Source: Coturnix japonica
Taxonomy: Eukaryota > Chordata > Aves > Galliformes > Phasianidae
DNA length: 64,000 nt
Reading direction: 5' to 3'
NCBI RefSeq assembly: GCF_001577835.2
Contig: NC_029518.1
Span: 47,959,640 to 48,023,639, forward strand
Positions 36,888 to 49,866 of this stretch are shown one piece after another. Position 1 is the first letter of the stretch; each line of letters opens with the position of its first letter. The notes below the pieces were generated by a model. That model worked only from the letters and a program-made list of their open reading frames with translations. It had not been told where the DNA came from and ran no database searches. The translations under genes were made by a program, and so were the position numbers.

Positions 36888-37184
36888 CACTGGTGACAAG
36901 TGACAGGACAAGGGGAAATGGCCTCAAGTTGCGCCAAGATAAGTTTAGGTTGGATGTTAGGAAACAATTCTTTAAAGAAAGGGTAGTCAAACACTAGAAT
37001 TGGCTCCCCAGGGAGATGGTTGAGTCACTGTCGCTGGATGTGTTTAAGAGCCATTTGGATGTGGTGCTCAGGGATATGATTTAGCAGAGGGTTGTTAGAG
37101 TAAGGGTACTATGGTTAGGCTGCGGTTGGACTTGATGATCTTCAAGGTCTTTTCCAACCTGGGTAATTCTATGATTCTGTGATT
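36888..37184 (+). mobile_element. CR1 LINE 3' fragment with octamer tail
   Basis: GTGACAGGACAAGGGGAAAT, CAAGTTGCGCC, GGTTGGATGTTAGGAAACAA, GGTTGGACTTGATGATCTTC and TTCTATGATTCTGTGATT follow the CR1 3' region to its very end. Weaker similarity may extend further upstream. The subfamily differs from the 46 kb copy. Confidence 0.92.
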
Positions 37185-38132
37185 TAAAATGTAAAGCCAT
37201 GTCCTGTCATGAACAAAGAGGGAAAATCTGGCAAAATATCCATCAGTGTTTGTACAAAGTTGGAGCTTCTCTTGTTCTCTTTCAGTGAGCACTTCTAATT
37301 GTGTATTACAGTGCCATGTTCTGCAGAGGATTTTTCCATTCTATCAGGTATTCTGATAGTCTGTACCATGAGAAACATCTGGAAGATTTTGTATGCTGCA
37401 GTATGCACTATAGCAGTCTAGAGAGAATTTTCTCATCCTATTAAAATTCAGTGTTTTTAAGCTCCAAGAAAGAAAAAAACAAAAACAAAAAACCCAACAT
37501 CAGAAATTAATCTTTCATATAGTAATGTCATGATAGAAATGCCTTAAAAGAAAAAAAAAAAAATATGATTTTCTCAGTCTGTTCTTAATACCCCTAGGCT
37601 ATGGTGATAAATGATGTTTTTCCTTTCTTTTCTGTTCCTGTGGCAGTGCTAGTGTTGCTCCTTCTAGAAAAACTCCGTGGTACAAATAACAAGACAAAAA
37701 TCACTTTCTCCATGGTGGGAGCTGAACATTGAGCATTAAATTGAAAAATCAATGGTCCTCATAAGATTATAGTTTTATGGAGCAGGGAAAGGAGACATCT
37801 GAGACTAGCCTGTAAGTCTTAAGAAGTAATATATGAGACTTCACAGGCTATGCGGTACTAACTTTACCTACAGAAAGTTTATGATGCTTAGGAAGGCAAT
37901 TTAAGCTGTCTACAGGCTATCACCTCTGATGCTCCCTATGTGTTGACTGAAGGGTGTAATACGTACCAGAGTCTTGTGCTGATATGAAGCTGGTAAGGCA
38001 TTTACCCTGAGAGCTGAAATATATCTGGTAATATAGCCAAAACCAAAAAAAACAAAACCAGTATTACTGAGACTGGTCCTTAAAATTCCGAAACTCTGAA
38101 ACTCCATATATTTACTAATTAAAATGCAGATT

Positions 38133-38183
38133 CTCCCCCGCCCATCCCCCCCGTTTTTTTTTTTGTTTTTTTTGTTTTTTTTT
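38133..38183. repeat. C-rich then T-rich low-complexity patch
   Basis: CCCCCG/CCCATCCCCCC followed by T runs broken by single Gs. Confidence 0.8.
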
Positions 38184-41100
38184 CCTAGTATCTTAAAAAG
38201 AATGGTAGGTCTTTGTGTTAGGACCTTTACTGTGATTTACATGAGCAACTTGCTGTATGTATAGCAGGGAGAGAGCAAAGTAGCTGAGAAGGATCATATT
38301 ACACTAAAAGAATGATAATACACTATACTGGAAAATACTGGTGAAAATGACAGATCAACAGTAAATCCAATAAGAGATATTCATTTAAAACATTTATACT
38401 ACATGTGCCTGCATGACTACACTTTCCTAGCCAAACATCCAGTCTCAGACTCTTTTAGATGTGTTAAAGTGCTGGTGGCTGCTCAGATGTTTCACTGGTC
38501 CAGCAGAAACCTGGATGTTACAGTCACATCATGCAGTCTTTTCCTGGACATGACATGTTTTAAGATAAGTAATCTTCCATTTCATTTCCTCTTCTCTCAC
38601 TGGCTTATCTATTTATCCTGCAAATAATTGTATATGTACAGTACATCCTGAAGCTGACCGCTCTTTGCTGGCATTTTACATACTAGCATAATTAAATGAA
38701 TGCTAATAAAAAGAGTGGTGAATTACCTATTTCTGAAGACCAGATGTAATGTTAGATAGACATTTTCCCTACATTCTACTCAATATCTCTTCACAACTCT
38801 TCATTCTTACACGAAAATAATTCTGTATGGAAGATTGCTTTTTTTATATTCTGCAACCCATTTGGGCCTCTAACACTGTGAGTTTTAAGAGCATGAAGTT
38901 TGCTGGTCTTGCGGTTTATTTTTGAAGAAACATTTTATAAACTCAGACTTTCTGTCTCCCGTACCGAGCAGACAAGTAGATGTATCATTAAATTATACAG
39001 ACAATGTTTTACTTTTCTGAGACATTTCACTTTGTTTCTTATCTTGGCACGATAAATTCAGCGTCACTTAGAAGGAACAGCACTATCCTGAAAGGTGCAG
39101 CTTAAATATAATTTGAAAGCATTCTTGATGAAGCTCACAAAAAGGGCATTGCTTAATTTCTCAATCCCTCTCTCTAAAACTGTTAAATTTGGCAATTAAA
39201 AATAACAATATGGACTAAGGTTACTATTACTGGATTAAGAATGAGAAATCGAAAGCCTAATCACTAGACTTTATATATTAGTTACTCCAATACTATGCTT
39301 CTCCCCTGATGGCAATATAAAATGCCTAAAACATATAGTAAATAATTTGTCTCCAGTGTACCTTAATATATATATATCCCCAATTGTCAAGTGCTTCCTG
39401 GTTCCCAGGCTTCCTGTTCACTCAGCTGCTGACTTATTTATAATGACTGCCAAGAAGACGGCTGAGTAGAGCATACTGCAGAAGCTGTTCTAATTAAGGC
39501 TGTTCTCTACAAGGTTGTGAATTTCGCATTTTGGTTGTAAACTGTAATGACTTGGGCTCTTTGTTGACACAGCTGAATAGAATGTGAAATTACTTAAAAA
39601 CCTCCAAGGGCTAGCCCCTCAAAATCCTGCCAGTTCACTTCTCTGAAATTATATTTAATAATATACAACTTCAGAACTTCCCCCCCCACCCCTCAGGTAT
39701 TTTCAATATGGAAGGACATTCAGGCAGAGTTGCAACCTTGTACTAGATCGTAGCAGATACTCTGGTTTGTCAGAACAGACAACCTACTGAGGGTGTGCAA
39801 ATGTTTCCTATACTAGAAACTGACCAGTTAGTTATCTAAATATATTAATAAACTATATATATTTCTCAAGTTGTTCTTCCTCTAGCTTTTTGCCAAAGGC
39901 CAACCATCTTGTTATGTTATTGATGTTACATCAAAATAAATGCAGAGAAGGCTTAAGCATCTTGGGAAGAAAAAGGGAAGCTGAAGAGTCAGTCTTGAAA
40001 AGAGATTAAAATTCTCTTCCTTGGACAAATGGTTGCTCTTTAAGCATAACTACAACAATGTGACTGACTTTGAAGTAGCAATGGCACAATCCGCTACTCG
40101 TAAAATGAAGTGGTGGCAACTCAGCAAGCCACACACAAAAGGACTGTCTAATTTGAACTATTTTCTGAGTGCAATATTAAAGGTTTTGAAAAAAAAAAAT
40201 AATCAAGAAAACTAATTAGGTAAGTATAAATGAAGCCAAAATCCTAGTCTCAATATCTAAATATTACTCACTAAAATACTCTAAATAACCACCACTTTCT
40301 CTGAGGATTCACAATGAGTTTAAGTTTGGTAACTCCCCAGTCAGATTTCTACTTAATATACATAGCACATACTCCCATCCTATCTTCCCTCTGCATTCCT
40401 TTTGTTTACCTTTTTTGAGGCATGTGTTTCACAAGGCCTTCCAAGGTCATCAGCGGTCAAATCAGAGTGCGGTCCATGAGCAGTTTCCATGTAGTGTACT
40501 AAAGAGTAAATCCAAAACTGGAAACAAGACTTATCTGCTTGCTAGAATAGAGGTGATGATATGCTCATGATCATCTCAGCCTTTGAGTAAATTGTGAGAG
40601 CAAACAGGAGTGGAAGGAGAGTGAGCAGATGAGACTGGGGAGATGTCAGATAGTAATAGGGATATGAAAGGGTAGACAGGAAAGGCTGGGTTGGACAGAT
40701 AAGACTAAGCCATAATTCAAGATCAATAGGCTTAGAGATGAGGCCCTGCAGGGCCAAAAGGCAGCAGGGATTTGAGAAATAGGCTAATGGAAGCTGAAGC
40801 TACTCAGTATGTATGTCTAGGCTGCTGTCTCATGCACCTTATGGTCATGCAGCTTTCATAGCCTCAAGGAAGGCACCTCCACTATGAAACAATGGCTAAG
40901 TGACAAAACTGCACGGAACCTGTAGCATTTTTTCTGGCAGCTACTCTAACAGCTTGATTTGCTTTCAATTTACTGTATTGCACCTTCTGAAAGAAAAGTT
41001 CTAGCTGGGAAGCAAGTAGGGTGGTTGCTTATTTCTAGATGATTCTGACTGACTCCTGCACCACCCTCTGTAGGCTTCCTCTCTCAAAAGCAACTGGGCA

Positions 41101-43180
41101 AGGCCAGGAAAATAACAAACCTGCATGGCTTGATGAATCAGAAACAGCCTGCAGATAGAAAGTACCTTGAGGAAGGAATGAAGGGAGCTCTTACAGATAC
41201 ATAAATGACAAAGTGAAGGAAATTCAAAGGACCAGAGTGAAATAATGGTAGTCAGTAGAGAAAAAATCTTGTCCTTTAAGAAACAACAGGAAGGGAAGAA
41301 AACTGCTTTCACACATTTTGTTTTAATCTGCTTCACTTGACCTTAAATCTGAGATTTTATATTTGCAGGGCTAATATTTCCTGTTGTAATGAAACTCAAA
41401 AGTAGAAAAAGGAAAAACTGATTTTTTTTTTTAACTTATTTTTTAATCTGCTTATCATGTGGGCATTCTAACTTATTGTTTAGTTACTAGGAATTTGTCA
41501 CAGTGCCTTTAAAAGCAGACTGAGCCAAAAGAAAATGACACATGTACCTATCTCTTTTAGTAATTAAGAATTATGTTTATATTGAATACACTGACTTGTT
41601 TCAGTATATGGCCAAAAATCAGCCAGTCCAAACTCAGCAGGATCCAAGTTCCAGAGAGCATCCGAGTATTTTTTTTGTAGCATCTTTCATGGTGAAGAGA
41701 AAGTAACCCTGAGAATACCTCTTAGAGCTACAGGTTCAAATAATAAATTGGACAGAAATCTTGTGTGCCTTTGCTGAATGCTCTGGATTTGCATTCACTG
41801 GCAGCTGCTCCCTGTTACTGCCTCCTACACATTTTCTCTGCAAAAGGAAGGAAATGTTCAGAGAATTCTTTTTGGATGGGGCACCACTGACAAGAACAAA
41901 AATTCCCAGCTGGCATGTCTATCAGATGTTTAGATATTGCTCATTTAATGCTGCCAAAGCACATATCTGTTGGAAGGTCCCAGGCGCAGCTAACAGAATA
42001 GACTTATATATTATCAGAGTTCAGCGGTGATCAGAACCAGGGGATTCTGAAAAAAAAATTTAGGCTATTTAAGTAGTGAACTTGTATTCCTGTGTGGGAC
42101 TTAGCCCTGAGGATTCACATTGCCTTTCATTCCCATATTGGCAAGCTGCAAAGTAATTAGTTATTTAGATAGCGTAAATTGGTTGGCCTTTTACATGTTT
42201 GCCTAAAAAAAACTTTTCAGGCAGTTAGCTAATAGCCAGCAAATAGTCTTTCAATGCTTTGCCAGGTCTCTTTTCCATTTCAGATCATTTGCCAAGAAGA
42301 AATAGAAGAAAGCAGCTTTAAATGAATACTAGTTTAAACCTAGTCTGGGTAACATCCCTGCCAATACTAGTTGGCAGTCTAAGAAGAGTCCAGCACAGAA
42401 GTGCAGTTGTGTTCAACCTGTTTTTTCCTTGTATAGCCTAAAGGTCAGTTGACATCGCCTCACAGCAACAAGGACCCCAAAGTGATATCTTATAGCTTCT
42501 AGTCATCTCTCCTAGAATTACTACTTTTCAGTTCAAAAGGGAAAATTTCTGCTAAACACAAGTGTTGGGAAATTACTGTTACTAAAATACATAGCACATT
42601 ATGGCAACAACCCAGCAACACTTATTTTCTTCTGCTTAAGACAAGAATATTTTAAAGGGAGAAATATTTCTGAAGTCCAGAAAAATTCAGCCAGCTAATT
42701 AAATACTAGGTTATATAAATGATTTCTTAGGTTCAGTAAAATTTAGTTGACTAACTAAATAACAGGTTGTACTAATTATGGCATTATTATCGTGGTAATT
42801 AAATTTTCCATTTCCTAATTGTCCACAACTAATGTTAGTGTGAAAATATATAAACCCCTTTGAATAGAAAAAGAATGCTACTGGAAGAAAATCCATGCAA
42901 GGCAATGTATGTGTTCTCAGTAGGCTGGGTCAATTATTTAACACAACAATCCATTAAAAGATGCAGCTCACAAGTGTCAATGGCACTGTTTTCTATGTAT
43001 GTGAAATGTTGAATCTACTCCAAACCTAGTACTTTCATCTCTGACCATAAGAGGCTCATAAAATAAACGAGTAAAAACAATCTAACCAGTTACTTTACTT
43101 ATTGGTGTATTGGGGCTCATATCTCAGTCTTTATTAATCCAGTTTTCAAATTATAGTGCTTCAGATAAGGGTTCCAATGG

Positions 43181-43203
43181 AAAAAAAAAAAAAAAAAGAA
43201 AAA
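43181..43203. repeat. Poly(A) tract
   Basis: 17 A followed by GAAAAA. Confidence 0.85.
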
Positions 43204-46009
43204 GGTATCAAATTAATCTTAACCAAAAACAAGTAGTTGTTTGACAAAACCAAATCAGACCACTTATTTATCCCAGAAGTTATTTGATAATTATGCAGGG
43301 AAGTATTTGTGCCTTCACCTAAACCAACTCCCTCTTTCAGTAACAGAGAAAACACATTTTCTTGCTCTATTTCAGTCTAGCTATTTTATTTATTTAATTA
43401 ATCTTGTGGAAACTGAGTTATGACCCAGACCATAACATCCACATGCTAAAAAAGGTCATGGAGAAAGAAGGATGCTATAAGTGTAATGAGAGTAGTTCTT
43501 ATCAGACTACCAGCTCAGAGTATATGTTTGATTTCTTATCATTCTTTAATACAGTCTGCTAATTCATGTGATAGCTGCAAGACTACTTTGCCTTCATGAG
43601 GAATATTTGTCATATTTTAGCTGCCACATTGTGAAAATGCAAAGCTTGGGGAACTACAAGCTCAAATGAGATCTTAGGCATTCTTTCCTCACCAAATTAC
43701 TTGCAAATGATGATAGAAAGATAGCAAAACTCATCTTCAGTAATGTGATATGAAAGAGCTAAATTAATGGATATGCAGTTAGAGAGAAGAGAGGATGATT
43801 ATAAACAAACTATCTTTCGCTTAGATCTGAATATGTAGATCTGCTTTGATGATTTAACAAAATATATTGCCTTTTCAGCATAAGATTGGTTTGTGATAAT
43901 TTTAAAGAGATTTCACTTCCTTGACTGGGAAGAAAGCCAATCCTAATCACAGTCCCAATAAGTATGCTCTCATCCTCTTCCATGTTTTATATCCATTATA
44001 TTAGTACAACATTTTCTAGTTATTTATACGCATTGCTAACCCAGCAGAGTTCTCTGGAATGTACATTATTTTACTCTATGCATGCTCAAGAAGTTGCTAC
44101 AATCACTTTCTTAGTCAGTTTATTAACCATATAGACACCACATAGTTTTTGACAGAAAAGTTTATTCTGCTCACTACAGTTACTGCAGTCAGTAGTGAAC
44201 AGAAAAGGAAGGAGGATAGAAAAGGGGAAGAATTGACAGAAAAAGGGCAGAGAAGAGTCATCCTAATAGGAGGAAAATCTATTTTATACATTTTATCTAT
44301 TCCTCTGGAGGAAATCATCATAGCTCCTTCAAAGATAATGGAACTATATAATCTTATGAGAATTCGAGCATAGGATAAAATACGAACAAGAAAGATTTGC
44401 TTAAATACATTTAATGAACCTTCTAACTTCCAGAATTATGTGTGTATTTTGGAAGTCTGAAATGCAGACTTTTCCCAGGCTGAAATAATACTGTTTATCT
44501 CTTAGGGTGAAAAGATAGACACACAGGACAAGCTTGAAATAACATAAGTTGAAAAGAACTTTAAAAGCCTCAGTTCGTTCTGTCCAGCATTAAGTTTAAT
44601 CACTGATATTTTGTCTCCGATAAAGAGATATAAAGTCTATCTTGAAATATAAGGATGAATCTAGTCATTATGATTCCATAATCAGCTTTGACAATGAGCA
44701 CTGTTAACCTAATGTTTGATACACTGTCATTATTGAACTTTCCTTCTGATATGCCCATTTGTTCCACATATAATGAAGACACTAACTTATTTTCTCCTCT
44801 AGCATAACCAGAAATGTTGGTTCCAGCCTGTGTCAAACACAGAACAACATGATCTTTGGCTGCAATCTCTCCTATTCCTTTTTCTCCAAATAGAGCCTTA
44901 AGTCAGAGTACTCACTGTAGAACTCCCTGGTCCCCTTGCTACTCCTTAGAAAGTTGTTAGATTTCTGAACTGTATTCATTAAATCATTGGTTAAATTCCT
45001 CATATCTTCTTGAATGTAATTGAAAAACTGGACAGTTCAGAGGAAATTCAAAAGCTACTTATCATGATTTATTTGGTTTTCATGATGGGAGTTCCCAAAA
45101 TGCTTTTCATATTATTTTCCTAGAAGTCATTATTACAAACAGCTGAGGACAAGGTCACAATCTAAGCCATTAAATATTTCCATGTGCCATGAAAATTATG
45201 TCACACCATCCCAGAGTCTCACGCAGATTTCTCGGAAGAAATACGTGTTTAGAAATAAAAAAATCTGGAAATACCCTAATGCTTACCTTTCTATTTGAGG
45301 GGGCTTCTTTCACTGTAATTACAGATATACTGACATCCTCTATAACTTTGTAGCCCCTTGTAGAAATCTACTGCTAGTTCTTTACATCATGAATACAAGG
45401 ACATAGAAATAGCAGCTGAATGTATGGAAGATTATTAAGGCTCAAATAGCTGTCTGAATTACTAATTTCTGTCTTTCAGATAGCAAAAAGGAGGCTACCA
45501 TGGACTTAACATACATCTGGACCTCTTGTCTGAGCTAAACAAGACTTGTGAGGATTCAAAACAGTAACTCCAGGCCAAAATACTGCATGCTGTGGTGTGT
45601 GTGACCCAGGCCAGGCTGGTTTCCGTGATGACATACATCTAACACTAAGGTGAGAAATGAAAGTCTCTTGCTTGTGTAGAGCTGAAGGAAATGAGGAAGC
45701 AGAGCTTATAAAACTAAACCATGAATAATACTTAATGCCACCTCTAACTGCAAGTCTGAATATTGGATTACACTTAATTATACTGATCTCTGCTGTTCTA
45801 TAACAGCCTTCACTAATAAAATCCTGACTTACCTCTGTCCTGGTTTCAGCTAACACAACATTAATAACATACTCATGGTTTTGGTTGCTGCTAAGGAATG
45901 GAAGACCCCCCAAATCCAGTAGGCTTACTCAGTAAGGGAAAACCAGTTGGGGGGGAAGAGCTACCTGAATTAGGCAGCAGCAGGGAATGGCACCCAGCAT
46001 AGGTGTCTG

Positions 46010-46944
46010 AATTATGCCAGGGTATTCCTCAGGGTTCAGTGCTGGGACCAGTGCAGTTTAACAGTTTTGTAGGTGACATGGACAGTGGGATCAAGCAAGC
46101 CTTAGGCAAGTTTGCAGATGGTGCCAAGCTGCAGTTGAAATACAAGAGGGACTTGAACAAGCTTGAGAGGTGAGCCCATGCCAACCTCATAAAGATCAAC
46201 AAGGTGAAGTACAAGGTTTTGCTCCAGTGCAGGGAAATCCCAAGCATAGATACAGGTTGGGCAAAGAATGGCTTGAGGGCAGATGTGAGAAGAATTTGGG
46301 TGGGTCTTATGATAGAAGACTCAACATGTACTGCAGACCAGAAAGCTAACTATATTCTGGGTTGCATCAAGTGAAGTATAGTCAGCAGGTTGAGGGAGGT
46401 GATTCTGCCCCTCTACTCTGCTCTCGTGAGACCCCATCTGGAGTATGGCATCCAGCTCTGGGGTCCCCAACACAAGAAGGACATGGAGCTGTTGGAATGG
46501 GTCCACAGGAAAGCCAAAAAGATAATTAGAGGCTAGAACACCTTCCATATGAGGACAGGCTGAGAGAGTTAGGGTTCTTCAGCCTGGAGAAGAGAAAGCT
46601 CTGGGGGACCTTATAGCTGCCTTTCTGTACCTGAAAGGGGCCTACAGGAAAGATGGGAAGGGACTTTTTATGAGGGCATGTAGTGACAAGATGAAGGAAA
46701 ATGTCTTAAAACTGCAAAAGGGTAAATTTAGACTAGAAATTCCTGTGAGGAAAGAAATACTGTGAGGATGGTGAGACACAGGAACAGACTGCACAGAGAG
46801 GTTGTGAATGCCCCCTCCCTGGAAGCATTCAAGGCCAAGCTGGATGGGGCCTTGAGCAACTTGGTCTAGTGGGAGGTGTCTGCCCATAGCAGGGGGTTGG
46901 AACTGGATGATCTAAGGGTCCCTTCCAACTCAGACCATTCTATG
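46010..46944 (+). mobile_element. CR1 LINE, 5'-truncated, with end of ORF2 (RT) and 3' UTR
   Basis: The longest CR1 in the window, about 935 bp. From 46021 the + frame reads GIPQGSVLGP, then a degraded FVGDMDSGIK and KFADGAKLQ. This matches the CR1 reverse transcriptase region (usual GVPQGSVLGP and FADD), with the catalytic second Asp replaced by Gly. The typical 3' part follows (CATATGAGGACAGGCTGAGA, GGTTGTGAATGCCCC, GGTCCCTTCCAACTCAGACC) and ends at TTCTATG. Stops and a disrupted frame show it is inactive. The 5' truncation is normal for CR1. Confidence 0.93.
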
Positions 46945-49837
46945 TCAAAATCACACCCCCATATTTTCAGTAGAGCCACAAAGCACCACTATTTGCAATT
47001 TTAGTATGTGTTCTGAGATGTATACATTTTGCAAGTATTATTCCTTAGTCTATGAGTTAAGTGCCTAGATTATATCAGTATTAGGCATGTCAGACAGTGA
47101 CACAAAATATTGCATAGAAAAAAATATCCTATTTTGTCTTGCTTTCACAGCTCAATTTTGGGTGAAAACCTGAAATACTTGAAGGTTTTCCTTGACACCT
47201 GATTTTTTTTTTAATTATTATTATTATTTTTTCATATAGTAAAATGCATAAACAAAAGCAATTAGAAAAATCATATTTTATATTGTACCTGCTCCAATAT
47301 TTCAGTTTTCTTCTTTTTTATATCTGTAAATGAAAAAAAGAGAAACAACTACATCTAAGATCTTGATATATCTTTATAAACTACTGAATGGTGTCCTCTG
47401 TTTTTATTGACTCTTCTTGTTTTTGTTAACATGATGACATAATCTTTGCTACATTGCAACACATATATTTGATATTTTTTATAAGAAACTGAATAACAAC
47501 CACATGGGTTTTTAATTATTTTCTCTCATGCAACTCTGTAAACCTCTGTGACTTTAAGATAGTGTTCTCAGCAAGGGACTAAAATACCACAAAGATTGAT
47601 CTTCTGGTAAGTAAAAGAAAAGACAGATTTCTCTTTGCAAAAGGCAAATGCTTTTCATGGGGTTTTATCCAGGATAACAAAGGGAACCATAGCAACATAA
47701 GCAAGCATACACATTCTACTGTGTAATTGACTGGTAGGGTTGCAACAAAATTAAACACCAAAATAACTTGTGTACAAAGTTTGCAGGCGTAAAGTGTGAT
47801 GTTACTTCAAGGTTTGGATTGAGACTCCATAAATATTCAGGGCTAAAGGTTGCAGGTGAGTACATTTGAATTCATTGGGGTGTCTACTGATATAGCATAT
47901 TTATCAATTGGAAGGATACATTGTGAAGTGCAAGACTTAGTGCAGCATGTGAGATATTTGGTGATAACTTTCCCAGCTCCTGTATGTTTGATGACATAGA
48001 AAGCTAATGTTCCATGCTGGCTATTATTGCTTATATTACATTGATTAACAATCCTAATCTTTCTCTATAGAAAGGCTGCCAAGACACCAGCATCAAATGA
48101 TGTTTTACACCTACAGAAGACCAGATATTATTCTGCCCAGAGAATCACAGTATGCCCGGTAATAAGAGAGAGAATCAATTTAGATTCAATCCATATAAGA
48201 GTAATAAGAGAGAATATTATCAATGGCAGACAATGTATATTTCCATGAAGAAAGGAAAAAGAAACATGACAACAAAAAGCACCAAAAACAGAAACAGAAA
48301 AACAAACAAGCAAAAAAACCCCCCGTATTAGTTATAAACCCCCTGTTTTAGTAATATATATATCATCTGTACTTTATGACCTCCAAATTAAAAACTTAAA
48401 CTTAGGCATGTGAAAATTAGATGAGAGATGACTTAATAAGAAATAACAAGCAATTGAAATTCTTAGTACTGGAATTTCCACAGGATTCTCAAGGAGTACT
48501 TTACAGCATGTGATCTATTATTTTGATCCATAATCAAAACACCAAACAACAATGTACACACTGCACAAAGAGATACACCGAGTGGTAAATAATGAATATC
48601 AGACAGTCATAGCCACAAATTTTGTTAAATAATAGCATCCAAAGAAAAAATGATGTATGAGCACTACCAGATGCAAATGCAATATTTACTTCTATACTTT
48701 TTTAATGTCAAGATGTATTTTCCAGAGTGGTGAGTAACTGAGGATAAAATCACAATGTTATGTTGTAGCAAAAAGTCTAGTGCAGACAAGATTTTTTTAC
48801 ATGAATGAGGAATTATCAGGTAGAAATGTAGCTTTACCTCTATAAGTGGCTTTGTTCCCATAAAAGAGAAATACTTTATGCCCATATTTTCAGAAGGGTA
48901 TTGGGAGAGTTGCATGTAGTGAAGTTGAAGACTAGAAGTGATGAAATTTTTGTCGCATATGTCTTTCTTTTAAGAATGGAAGAGCTGACTTTGTTCAGTA
49001 TACAAAAAAGAAAAGTGAGAGATGGCATGATTCACTTGTATTAATACCTTCAGAAGGGCAAGAGAATAGAACAATGAAAATATTTTCTAGCCTACTGAAA
49101 CAGAAGATGTGAAGAAAGTCAATGATCTGGAATCAAAGCTGAATAATTTAAATGAGAAATTAAGTACATTTCTTATGAAAGCCATAATTTACAAGCTTCA
49201 AAGATAAGCAATAAATATTAGAAAGAGCAGTACTTTATTATCACAGTTATTACTGGTTAAGGTCTTCAAATGGAGATTGAATACTTTCTGGGAAATCTTT
49301 TTATATCTTCAAAACTACTGAGGTTGATATGCGAGAAACTGGGAGGAACTCAAGATGCATTGTAAATCAAAGAAGCTGGAGGTTCTTTCTGGCCTTCAGG
49401 TTTTTATCAATATAAAATAAATCATTACATTTGTAAGTAATGACTATGTATGTAGTAGCAATGCATGGAACACACATACAGCATGTACTGATGGAAACAG
49501 GAAATCTACGTCTGTGTATCTCCTGTATCTCCTTTCTCCCTCCTCTCCTCCCTTTCTATGTAACTCTCGGGACTGTTTTCTGACACTGAGGTTGATTAGG
49601 GAAGTACAAGAAAGCCCAACGGAATTAATAGTCAGCAAAATGCTTTGACGTCTGAACTACCAATTGTGCTTTCCACTTCAACTGTTGTATCCATAAAGCA
49701 CATTGGAGGAGGCAGAAGTGAGGCTGTTTCACATATCCACTCAAAAACAGCTGTGATATCTAATACAATCTGGAGAGGTAATAAACCCTACTGTTCCTAA
49801 TTTCTGCTCTGACATGCAGTAAAATGTAATTTTTAGG

Positions 49838-49866
49838 ACCAAATAAATAAATAAATAAATAAAAAA
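49838..49866. repeat. (AAAT)n microsatellite
   Basis: Six AAAT units. Confidence 0.9.

Larger units (their letters stand above)
37185..46009. other. Noncoding gene-poor sequence
   Basis: No exon, RNA gene or dispersed repeat was recognised across about 8.8 kb. There is a C-rich then T-rich patch at 38133-38183 and a poly(A) run at 43181-43203. The stretch 39370-39620 is complex and non-repetitive, and could be a conserved noncoding element. The open frames here lack recognisable homology. Confidence 0.55.

Noticed and set aside
46321-46887. Minus-strand open frames in the 46 kb region as host genes
   Set aside because: They are antisense shadows of the CR1 LINE at 46010-46944.
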